Assembly (NCBI GenBank): GCA_900544825.1
Contig: UQWP01000021.1
Location: 1-45,641 of the forward strand
Source: an uncultured Prevotella sp.
Lineage (GTDB): Bacteria > Bacteroidota > Bacteroidia > Bacteroidales > Bacteroidaceae
Reading direction: 5' to 3'
Length of the DNA stretch: 45,641 nucleotides
The position numbers and the translations under genes are program-made. The notes below the pieces were generated by a model that was not told where the DNA came from, searched no databases, and saw only the letters and a list, made by a program, of their open reading frames with translations. This document shows, piece by piece, positions 38,952 to 45,641 of this stretch (position 1 is the first letter of the stretch; every line of letters begins with the position of its first letter).

Positions 38952-40037
38952 TTACTTTACGATAACTTCCATTGCCGAAGGCAGGGTTCGCATGATGCCG
39001 TCGGGACCTACTGCTCTGATATGAGAGATGTAGAAACGACGGTTGCGATACAGCTTTCTGAACTCCTCACGCTGCCTGTCGGAGAAACTGGCTCCAGCAG
39101 AAGCCAGCGGAATGGCATTACCCATATTGTCTAAGAAGACGGTTTCGAAACCTACTACCTTGAAAGGAATATCCAGAAGTCCATCGTCGATGGCTGCATG
39201 AATGCCCGTGGCACCCATCAGATTGGCCTTTGCCAAACCGCCACCTCTGAATCTGTCGGTTCCCATCGCGATATAAGCGGTAGGATCTGGCAGTTTCCTG
39301 ACATGGAAAACAAAAGGCGGCAGCGAGCGAACCTGTCCCTTATCTCTTGCCGTTACATGAATGGTAACATCCTTGCCAACGGTAGATGGAGTCGCCACGA
39401 AATGACCGTTGCCTTTTGATACGAACGAGCCGCCACTCATAGAGGCTGAGATGGCATTCGCCGGAACCCCTGGCACACTGATACTGATAGGATTGGCATA
39501 ACCGGCATAAAGCACATTCATCAGGTCGGCAGCCACTGTAGCAGAATGCGGAACAGGCAATACGGTATATTTCTGACTGAAGTTACGACGGATTTCCTCG
39601 CCCTCCTTGCCTTTCATCAGAATATAACCGCTAAACTGATGTTCTCCTACCCCACCAGCCGTAAAGCTATATCTACCATCAGCAGCCTGAAGCCGACTGC
39701 CATTGACATAAATCTCAGGGCGCTGGGTACTGTCTATAGCCGCCATCACCACCTGTGAGTTGAATCGCTCACCCGCATAAAGGGTCGTCTTTTCAGGAAT
39801 CACGAAGGCATTCATCTCACTCACATTCAGTTCCACGAGTTTCACATCCTTCTTCTTCTCATCGCCCTTCCGCGGTTCGTCCTGCAAGCTTCTCTTCACC
39901 TTCTCCACCAGCGACTTTCCCTCGACACCGAGTTCCTCTTCAGTAGGAGTATTCAGTGCCAACATAGCCATCAAGACGACATACATCAGATTGATCATCT
40001 TCTGGCGTGGTGAAATCGGTCTTTTCTTTATTGCCAT
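38952..40037 (-). CDS. gldM: Type IX secretion/gliding motor protein GldM/PorM, short form
   Basis: A 361-residue inner-membrane protein of the T9SS proton-driven motor, partner of GldL. The single membrane helix is at residues about 13-29 ('KMINLMYVVLMAMLALN'), as in the family. Well-studied GldM/PorM proteins are about 510-520 residues, with a helical D1 domain after the helix. Here only about 40 charged residues (31-72) separate the helix from the first beta domain ('AFVIPEKTTLYAGERFNSQVVMAAIDSTQRPEIYVNG', about 73-110). The remaining domains, including 'SISVPGVPANAISASMSGG' (about 186-204) and the C-terminal domain ending 'TLPSAMEVIVK', are present. So D1 appears to be missing. The start codon and neighbours are normal and no frameshift is seen. 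Confidence 0.92.
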   Translation of the reverse strand: MAIKKRPISPRQKMINLMYVVLMAMLALNTPTEEELGVEGKSLVEKVKRSLQDEPRKGDEKKKDVKLVELNVSEMNAFVIPEKTTLYAGERFNSQVVMAAIDSTQRPEIYVNGSRLQAADGRYSFTAGGVGEHQFSGYILMKGKEGEEIRRNFSQKYTVLPVPHSATVAADLMNVLYAGYANPISISVPGVPANAISASMSGGSFVSKGNGHFVATPSTVGKDVTIHVTARDKGQVRSLPPFVFHVRKLPDPTAYIAMGTDRFRGGGLAKANLMGATGIHAAIDDGLLDIPFKVVGFETVFLDNMGNAIPLASAGASFSDRQREEFRKLYRNRRFYISHIRAVGPDGIMRTLPSAMEVIVK

Positions 40038-40763
40038 TTATTTTTCTTTTAAGTTTGCGGTCATCGCTGCAATCATACGTGCATAAATGCTGTTCAGCTG
40101 CTCTATCTGCTGAGCCATCTTCCTGGTCTGTTCATTGATCTGGTCGATGGTACCAATCTGCTGACTGGCACTTTTCAACTGCATCTCATAAACCTTGGTA
40201 ATACCGGTAAGCGTGCGGTTCAGGTTTTCCATCTCCTCACTGTCACGAGTCAGACGGGAGCTCTGCTCATTAACCTTGCCAAGGGTATCTACCAGATTCT
40301 TCAGCTCATCCACATAGCTGCTCTGCACTTTCTGCATTTCCTCAGAAGCTACCTGCATTTCTGACAAGGCATCCGGCTGAGCTATTGAGGAAGTCTGGTT
40401 GGCAACACCAGCAATTGGAGACGAAGCTGCTCCCATGGTAGAAGCTGCCATATTCTTGTCCTGGTATTCTACCTTACCCGTCTCCAGATATTCCTCCGTC
40501 ACATGAGTAGGAAGATCTCTGCCATCAGCAGTCTTATCGAAAGGACGGTCGAAAGCAGACAGGAAGAACACGATAATCTCAGTACCCATTCCCAGGAAGA
40601 GCATCAGATTGGCTCCGGGAATATGCGTCAACTTGAAGAGAGTACCTGCAATAACGATACTCGCACCCCAACTATATGCATAGTTCAGGAAAGTTTGTCC
40701 CGGAACGCTATCCATCCACTTCTGCAGACGATAGACAATATTATATTTACTATAGTCACCCAT
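40038..40763 (-). CDS. gldL: Type IX secretion/gliding motor protein GldL/PorL
   Basis: A 241-residue inner-membrane protein, the ion-conducting stator-like half of the GldLM motor. Two membrane helices span about residues 29-46 and 51-71. The intramembrane acidic residue proposed to carry protons is Glu62 in 'LGMGTEIIVFFLSAFDRP'. The rest is a cytoplasmic domain with coiled-coil heptads (about 135-240, 'LKNLVDTLGKVNEQSSRLTRD'). The stop directly abuts the gldM start. Its neighbours fix its identity. Confidence 0.94.
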   Translation of the reverse strand: MGDYSKYNIVYRLQKWMDSVPGQTFLNYAYSWGASIVIAGTLFKLTHIPGANLMLFLGMGTEIIVFFLSAFDRPFDKTADGRDLPTHVTEEYLETGKVEYQDKNMAASTMGAASSPIAGVANQTSSIAQPDALSEMQVASEEMQKVQSSYVDELKNLVDTLGKVNEQSSRLTRDSEEMENLNRTLTGITKVYEMQLKSASQQIGTIDQINEQTRKMAQQIEQLNSIYARMIAAMTANLKEK

Positions 40764-40768
40764 TTTGA

Positions 40769-42241
40769 TTATCTCCTATTTTTATTTCTTGATGTTTTCT
40801 GCTTGGCACTCGATGTAGTAGCCAGACTTCTTACGCAGCGGAATCCGATATATGAGCGTGGCTGGTTCTGGTATTCCCAAGAGCGCCATGCCGAGCGGAT
40901 AAAAGATTCCGGATCTTTCCAGGAGCCCCCTCTTACACTCTTTTTCTTCAACCGGTAAGGATCTTCCTTGGCTGCATTGTATTTCAGGTCTGGATTCAGA
41001 TCATTCATCGCATCCACTCCAGCCTCCGTATAAACGGTGCTGGTCCATTCAGCCACATTACCAGCCATATCATAAAGCCCGTTCGAGTTGGGTGAATAAA
41101 TACCCACCTTACTCGTTATCAGGTTACCATCCTTGGTATAGTTACCCCTATCTGGCTTGAAGTTGGCATAGAAACATCCATCTCCATTCTTTACGTCAGC
41201 ATTATCCCAAGGGAACTCACTCTGATTCTTTCCTCTGGCAGCAAACTCCCATTCTGCCTCTGTTGGCAGACGGTAACGCTGCACGAATCTTGCCTCCGGT
41301 CCCAAACCTTTTAGAAGATAGTCGGTACGCCAGGCACAGAAGGCATTCGCCTGCTCCCAGGTGACACCCACAACAGGATAATCGTTGTAGGCAGGATTAC
41401 TGAAATAGCTTCTCAGATAAGTTTCATTATCTGAGTTGCGGAAATCATTCACCCAGCAAGTTGTATCCGGATAGATATTCACGATATAAGTATTGAGGAA
41501 ATCCCACGGACCGCTCAACGGACGGTTGATGGTTTCTCTCACCACTCTGCCCTCATCATCATAATAAGCGGTATCCTTCGAAATCATCACCACCTCATCA
41601 GGATTAATCTGGATATCCGTATTCAGACTACGCTCCTGCGGATTGATTCGGTTACGGCGAAGGGCTGCTGCTGTATAATCATAGATTTCATACTTATAGT
41701 TGAGCTGGCGCCAATCAATCAGTTTCTCACCGGTCACCGGATTCACATTGTAGAGACTTTCTATCGCACGCAGTTCATCCTCATTCGGTTTTCTTGGCAA
41801 AGGCTTCTTCCAGTTAACCTGCGGAGGAACCGGGTCGCCATTCTTGTCTTCGGTAATCATATAGGTCTCATCGCCGGCATAGGCAGGATCGGCAAGACGG
41901 GTACGGAGGATAGAATCGCGTACATAAGCCACAAACTGCTTGTACTCAGAGTTCGTAATCTCAGTATCATCCATCCAGAATCCATCTACGGAAACATCCT
42001 TGCGGGGAGTCTTTGCACCCCATAGCGAATCCTGCGTCTCAAGCCCCATCTTCAGGAAACCACGGTTCACCTTTACCATTCCGTAAGGAGTAGGCTCCAC
42101 GAAACCTCTTCCGCTTACGCCCACAACTTCTCCTCCTCTACCTGCCATGGAAGTAGATTTGGCACTAAAACAGCCACTCAGAGAGAGCAGTGCTGTGAGT
42201 GAGCATAAGAGCCCTAATATTTTCTTCATTTCAATATTCAT
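40769..42241 (-). CDS. gldK: Type IX secretion lipoprotein GldK/PorK
   Basis: A 490-residue outer-membrane lipoprotein forming the periplasmic ring with GldN. A lipobox signal 'MKKILGLLCSLTALLSLSGC' begins at Met5, so the real start may be 42229 rather than 42241. The mature protein has an FGE-sulfatase (C-type lectin-like) domain: 'GFLKMGLETQDS...DVSVDGFWMDDTEITNSEYKQFV' near 60-105, 'YNDYPVVGVTWEQANAFCAWRTDYLL' near 282-307, 'YRLPTEAEWEFAARGKNQ' near 320-337, 'GNVAEWTSTVY' near 390 and 'VRGGSWKD...IGFRCVRS' at the end. This matches GldK; enzymatic activity is not expected. It lies 15 bp after porP and 5 bp before gldL. Confidence 0.93.
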   Translation of the reverse strand: MNIEMKKILGLLCSLTALLSLSGCFSAKSTSMAGRGGEVVGVSGRGFVEPTPYGMVKVNRGFLKMGLETQDSLWGAKTPRKDVSVDGFWMDDTEITNSEYKQFVAYVRDSILRTRLADPAYAGDETYMITEDKNGDPVPPQVNWKKPLPRKPNEDELRAIESLYNVNPVTGEKLIDWRQLNYKYEIYDYTAAALRRNRINPQERSLNTDIQINPDEVVMISKDTAYYDDEGRVVRETINRPLSGPWDFLNTYIVNIYPDTTCWVNDFRNSDNETYLRSYFSNPAYNDYPVVGVTWEQANAFCAWRTDYLLKGLGPEARFVQRYRLPTEAEWEFAARGKNQSEFPWDNADVKNGDGCFYANFKPDRGNYTKDGNLITSKVGIYSPNSNGLYDMAGNVAEWTSTVYTEAGVDAMNDLNPDLKYNAAKEDPYRLKKKSVRGGSWKDPESFIRSAWRSWEYQNQPRSYIGFRCVRSLATTSSAKQKTSRNKNRR

Positions 42242-42256
42242 ATTCTTGATGATATA

Positions 42257-43192
42257 CTATAGTATTCTAACACTCTGATGTTTGTTCTTTCCTTTCTTGG
42301 CAAGACTGATATCAGTCTGGTATCCTATGAAGAGCTCATGGCTACCATTACCTGCATTCAACTTCGAAGTATAGCACTCGTAACTGTACCCAAGCATCAC
42401 CCCATGAAAAGTACCTCCCAAAAGAAAGGTAACTGAATGATCAGGACTGTAGGTGAGTCCACCATACAGATGCTTTCCCTCGTGCTGATAAACCAGCCGT
42501 CCGGTAACATCGCCTCGCCACGCCGTACCATTATACCTGACAATAGCAGATGACTTTATAAATAAAAACGGATTTCTCAGTTGAATATTGTATCCACCAG
42601 TCAAATAATACGTTGCATCAATCTTAAATTCATTTGATTCACCCAGATTGATCGTAGGAGAAGTAAGATGTTGTCCTGAAAATCCAACATACCAATTACG
42701 ATGAATGAAATAGAGACCTAAGGCAAAATCCACTCCACTTCCCTCTACATTTGTCGTAGCAAAAGCAGGGTCGCCCGATTCTTCAGCATCTACCTTGCTG
42801 CCATCAAAACTCTCACTCAGCATACCGCCCTGCAATCCGATGCTCATCATTCCTCCCCATAGTTTCTTTTTATAAGCATACTGCAGGCTAAGACGCTGGT
42901 GGGTAAAGAGACCAATCTGGTCATTCATCAGCGAAACACCCACACCCTGCTGATGATTGAAAAGCAGGAAAGGCATATCTGCTGCCAGATACATCGTACG
43001 GGGATTGTGTTCGAATCCAGCCATATCAAGAGCGTAAGCAGCCGTAACATTCAGTTTTGCCTGCTTACCCACTGCTGCAGGGTTGAAGGATGACTCCATG
43101 TCGAAATAATGACAGAAGGATGGATCATACTGCGCTCTCGTACAGAGCACACCTGCCAGCAAAAAACATAATATAATGATTCGTCTTAACAC
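42257..43192 (-). CDS. porP: PorP/SprF family type IX secretion outer-membrane protein
   Basis: A 311-residue beta-barrel with signal peptide 'MLRRIIILCFLLAGVLCTRAQ'. The conserved start of the mature protein 'YDPSFCHYFDMESSFNPAAVGKQAKLNVTAAY' with the NPA-G motif (about 37-41) is the PorP/SprF signature, followed by many amphipathic strands ('GVGVSLMNDQIGLFTHQRLSLQYAYKKKL', 'MLGYSYECYTSKL', 'HELFIGYQ'). Members help carry cargo or anchor the T9SS at the outer membrane. As first gene of porP-gldK-L-M-N it fixes the transcript direction. No obvious -7 box was found in the 244-bp spacer before it. Confidence 0.9.
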   Translation of the reverse strand: MLRRIIILCFLLAGVLCTRAQYDPSFCHYFDMESSFNPAAVGKQAKLNVTAAYALDMAGFEHNPRTMYLAADMPFLLFNHQQGVGVSLMNDQIGLFTHQRLSLQYAYKKKLWGGMMSIGLQGGMLSESFDGSKVDAEESGDPAFATTNVEGSGVDFALGLYFIHRNWYVGFSGQHLTSPTINLGESNEFKIDATYYLTGGYNIQLRNPFLFIKSSAIVRYNGTAWRGDVTGRLVYQHEGKHLYGGLTYSPDHSVTFLLGGTFHGVMLGYSYECYTSKLNAGNGSHELFIGYQTDISLAKKGKNKHQSVRIL

Positions 43193-43296
43193 AATGTAAT
43201 AACGTAAATTATCGCTGAATATTATATATAAGGTGATGATTGTAGGAACATCCGGGCAGATATGAGATGAAAAAGAAACAGAAAGAAGATGAAAAA

Positions 43297-43322
43297 GGCT
43301 GTTCTCCGAGTAGAGAACAGCC
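43297..43322 (-). terminator. Terminator downstream of the AbiE toxin gene
   Basis: GGCTGTTCTC (43297-43306) pairs with GAGAACAGCC (43313-43322) over 10 bp with a 6-nt loop. On the minus strand it is followed by TTTTTC. It lies 115 bp after the toxin stop codon. Confidence 0.75.
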
Positions 43323-43436
43323 CTATCATCGACTTTTAATATTCGTCGTCATTCCAGAGGAATATTAGGGCTGAATACCAAACACTTATAGCCTTCTAAC
43401 TTTTTTATTGAACATTTTATTAAGGAGTAAAAGTCG

Positions 43437-44453
43437 CTAAAAGGCTTTTCTAAACCTATCTTGCAACTCCTTGATTCGCTCTAAAAGTTTTTCGAAAGAT
43501 AAAGTCTGACCATAGATAAAGTGGTTACACATCTCTGCATAATCACCTTCCCAATCCTTCATCAACTCTTGCCTAGGAACGAAATCAATCTCACTAGGCA
43601 TCAACTTAGAATAATCTACATACCCAACAGCATAGTATATGGAACGATGCTTAACTATACGCTCATACAAATCAATATCCTGCAGGGCTTGTTTGCCAAA
43701 TCCTGTATCCATCAAGCGTTCGAGATCATAAAGATGTCTAGACATTCGGACATGACGAGGAGTCTGTTTCTGAAACTCCTCGCATAGCAGGAATGCCTTC
43801 TCTAGGAATGTTCGAGTAGGCACAACTGTTCTGACCGTAGCTGTAGCCGCCGCATCTTCTCCAGGGAAAGTCTGCTCAATATATGATGAAATCAAACGGT
43901 CTTCCGTAGGTTCATTCATAGACAAGCAACTAATCTCTATCTTAACTCTTGGCGGAATATACTCTATCGTATGACCAAGCATAGACTCATAATGAACGAG
44001 AATGACAGACGGATCCTTATCACTTGCAACGGGACTTGCCTTACCATCCTCATCAATTTCCTCTACTACATTTTCTATATGGTATCCTTCCACACCAAGT
44101 TTCTTTAGATTTTCATCCAACTCTGCTGAAACTGTATCAAGAAAATACCTACGTGCCTTCTTGCGAAGTTTTTCACGCTGATTCTTTGTCGTCTTCTCTA
44201 TACCGAAGAATTCATGGCTTACAGATAAGTCTATATCCTCACTGAATCTTTCTATCAAATTCCATCCTTTACTGAGACTTGTACCTCCCTTAAAGATGAG
44301 TTGATCTGCACATGAACATTTGAAAAGAGCGTTGAGCACCACAGTTACCCACCAGTCCTTTTCAATTGCAACCTGATTAATACGAAACTTCTCTTCCGCA
44401 CGTTGCAACATTGCTATTCGTTCATCTATTGTGTGATTTAACCAAAGTGTCAT
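43437..44453 (-). CDS. abiEii: AbiEii/AbiGii family nucleotidyltransferase toxin
   Basis: A 338-residue DUF1814 (AbiEii) nucleotidyltransferase, the toxin of type IV-like AbiE systems that abort phage infection; relatives such as MenT transfer nucleotides to tRNA. The active-site motif 'LIFKGGTSLSKGWNLIERFSEDIDLSVS' (about residues 52-79) has the GG[ST] and D-x-D elements (Asp in EDIDLS). Further 'RVKIEISCLS' near 166 and 'RHLYDLERLM' near 238 agree with the family. It overlaps the preceding antitoxin gene by 32 bp, the usual arrangement. GC content and codon use are lower than most of the window, in keeping with transfer. Confidence 0.9.
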   Translation of the reverse strand: MTLWLNHTIDERIAMLQRAEEKFRINQVAIEKDWWVTVVLNALFKCSCADQLIFKGGTSLSKGWNLIERFSEDIDLSVSHEFFGIEKTTKNQREKLRKKARRYFLDTVSAELDENLKKLGVEGYHIENVVEEIDEDGKASPVASDKDPSVILVHYESMLGHTIEYIPPRVKIEISCLSMNEPTEDRLISSYIEQTFPGEDAAATATVRTVVPTRTFLEKAFLLCEEFQKQTPRHVRMSRHLYDLERLMDTGFGKQALQDIDLYERIVKHRSIYYAVGYVDYSKLMPSEIDFVPRQELMKDWEGDYAEMCNHFIYGQTLSFEKLLERIKELQDRFRKAF

Positions 44454-45051
44454 AATGCTCGTTTTTATCTATTATATCAGTTATCAGCTTTCTCATCCAT
44501 ACTGGCATGAGAGTAAGGTCTTGTACAAACAAGTCTTTATGTTCCTCTTCATTGACCAATTTTCTTATGGTAGAGAGTTCTTGATTACCTACATTCTTTT
44601 GTCCTAATGTTCTAAGAGCTTGTACAAGAAGCGCTGCCAACACTGTCTGAAAAGCAAAGTTCTTAGGAACACTTCTCTTCAACTCTATAGTCCGATTTCC
44701 AAGAGTCAAGACTCTTCCACTTCCCGATGTCAGATAAGTATATTTTGTAGGCACCTGTGTTGAGAGTCCAAGTTTGTTGAGCGCTGTAACTCCTGAAGGT
44801 TGTATTTGTACCTTATCTCGCTGGGCTATAGCCATCACCATTTCATCTATTGATGGATAGACTATCCCAAATCGGGTATTCTTAGGGCGAAGATAAACCC
44901 CATTAGCTAATCGAACTATATTTCCCTTTTTTTCTTCTACAGAAAGTGCACGACTTACCACCTTCTCATTATCATTGATGTCAGAGAAGTCTGAGATGAA
45001 GAGAATCTGCCCTTCACTTGTCTCGTATATACGGTTTGCTATTTCTGCCAT
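44422..45051 (-). CDS. DUF6088 family AbiEi-type antitoxin
   Basis: A 209-residue protein; the start at 45051 ('MAEIANRIYETSEG') is preferred because the frame upstream is promoter DNA. It has an N-terminal winged-helix region (about 1-60, 'FISDFSDINDNEKVVSRALSVEEKKGNIVRLANGVYLRPK') and a longer C-terminal domain. DUF6088 proteins are the antitoxin-like partners of AbiEii toxins and probably autorepress the pair. It overlaps the toxin start by 32 bp. A -7 box TATTTTTG is on the minus strand at 45075-45082. Confidence 0.85.
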   Translation of the reverse strand: MAEIANRIYETSEGQILFISDFSDINDNEKVVSRALSVEEKKGNIVRLANGVYLRPKNTRFGIVYPSIDEMVMAIAQRDKVQIQPSGVTALNKLGLSTQVPTKYTYLTSGSGRVLTLGNRTIELKRSVPKNFAFQTVLAALLVQALRTLGQKNVGNQELSTIRKLVNEEEHKDLFVQDLTLMPVWMRKLITDIIDKNEHYDTLVKSHNR

Positions 45052-45074
45052 ATCGTTTTCTTTCTTTAATGGTG

Positions 45075-45082
45075 CAAAAATA
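45075..45082 (-). promoter_or_regulatory. -7 box for the AbiE operon
   Basis: TATTTTTG on the minus strand, 24 bp before the antitoxin start, where autorepression by the antitoxin would be expected. Confidence 0.55.
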
Positions 45083-45278
45083 CAAAAAATCAGCGATATG
45101 TGTAACACCCCGCCGATTTAATTAACTTTTTTTATGTAGAAAACTTTGCAAATATTTTCCACAATCACTTATTTTTATTCACTCTTAGCTGTCTGTGGTA
45201 CTCACGGCTCTTGCGTTGTAGTTCTTCCTTATGACTGGCATAATATCGACGTTGATACTCTGTTTTCGTGGCAGTTTT

Positions 45279-45479
45279 TCACTCTTTAAGAGACATACAG
45301 GCAAATTCTCCGAATGAATCTGGATACTGCTTGATTATTGCAGTAAAGACTGCGGACAAGACCTGCACGACAATGGAGTTTCCGGCTCGCCAATATAGAG
45401 AATAGTCAGAAGTCTTACGATGACGACCATTTATAAACATAAGTTTCGCTATTTGTTCTTTTGTGTAACCTTCTTTACC
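45279..45479 (-). pseudogene. C-terminal remnant of a DNA cytosine-5 methyltransferase
   Basis: A 66-codon minus-strand frame ends with TGA at 45279-45281 and is closed upstream by a stop in the inserted element. It reads 'GKEGYTKEQIAKLMFINGR', then 'SDYSLYWRAGNSIVVQVL' and 'SAVFTAIIKQYPDSFG'. The RAGNSIVV block is motif X of C5 cytosine methyltransferases, normally followed by a helix as here. The rest of the enzyme is absent within the window; sequence beyond the MITE-like element (45613-45641) continues an open frame if the element is removed. It has no start codon of its own, so it is most likely non-functional. Confidence 0.7.
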
Positions 45480-45614
45480 TCAAATCCGCAACCTATAGGG
45501 TTTAGTGGGATTTTGCTTGCAAAGCGACAAAATTCATTTTATTGTACATATTTCTTGCACAACAGAAATGTCGCAGACACAAAATCCCCTTACCCCATAA
45601 AGCGACTTGAGGTA
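45476..45614. mobile_element. 135-bp MITE-like element with TA target duplication
   Basis: The element spans 45478-45612, begins CCTCAA and ends TTGAGG, and is flanked by TA on both sides (45476-45477 and 45613-45614). Matching inverted blocks lie inside: GGGATTTTG (45507-45515) against CAAAATCCC (45580-45588), and GCGAC (45524-45528) against GTCGC (45570-45574). There is no coding capacity. The TA duplication is the mark of Tc1/mariner-IS630-type transposition, though the mobilising element is not in the window. Confidence 0.65.
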
Positions 45615-45641
45615 ATACGCTGGTTTAACCAGAAAAGCATG

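Overview
The window is a chromosomal segment of a Bacteroidota bacterium, most probably a gut or oral Prevotellaceae member (Segatella/Prevotella type). Reasons: many -7 boxes of the TAnnTTTG type with no clear Shine-Dalgarno, the rpsU-xerC-hpf-tRNA order, a type IX secretion core (porP-gldK-gldL-gldM-gldN), and families largely confined to Bacteroidales (DUF4199, DUF6048/DUF6452, DUF4230, DUF4738). Nearly all genes are housekeeping or membrane genes. Accessory DNA lies at both ends.

Layout. 1-2.2 kb: 5'-truncated DUF3987 ATPase carrying an in-frame 84-bp REP-like tandem repeat, then a DUF5675 protein. 2.4-5.9 kb: GNAT acetyltransferase, AGCS sodium/amino-acid symporter, two adjacent DUF4230 proteins. 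5.9-8.7 kb: ribH and a TPR protein, divergent from recF-DUF721. 8.7-12.5 kb: DUF4738 lipoprotein, a region without genes, 5-formyl-THF cyclo-ligase, S41 protease, dCMP deaminase. 12.5-19.3 kb: a minus-strand run of M3 peptidase, Crp/Fnr regulator, ApbE, DUF6048, DUF6452, GT2 and DUF4199. 19.5-21.2 kb: tRNA-Thr, hpf, xerC, rpsU. 21.3-24.5 kb: aminopeptidase P divergent from mdh, which has a structured leader. 24.6-27.5 kb: DUF3737, MalY/PatB lyase, nitroreductase. 27.5-32.8 kb: waaA and gltX, divergent from a PgpH-type HD phosphodiesterase. 32.9-37.8 kb: OmpP1/FadL porin, priA, small beta-barrel. 37.8-43.2 kb: type IX secretion operon. 43.4-45.6 kb: AbiE toxin-antitoxin pair, then a DNA cytosine methyltransferase remnant interrupted by a 135-bp MITE-like element.

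Functional themes. Envelope biology dominates: GldK/L/M/N and PorP form the motor/core of protein export, WaaA adds Kdo to lipid A, and several beta-barrels and lipoproteins surround them. Genome maintenance is represented by recF, the DUF721/DciA-like protein, priA and xerC, translation by gltX, rpsU, hpf and tRNA-Thr.

The most unusual signal is a recurring pattern rather than a gene. At about ten gene 3' ends, on both strands, a short segment at or spanning the stop codon has been tandemly duplicated into the downstream spacer (periods 7 to 30 bp, two to four copies). Other points of interest are the in-frame REP-like array in the DUF3987 gene, a GldM about 150 residues shorter than the family norm that appears to lack its first periplasmic domain, the folded mdh leader, and the MITE with TA target duplication inside the methyltransferase remnant.
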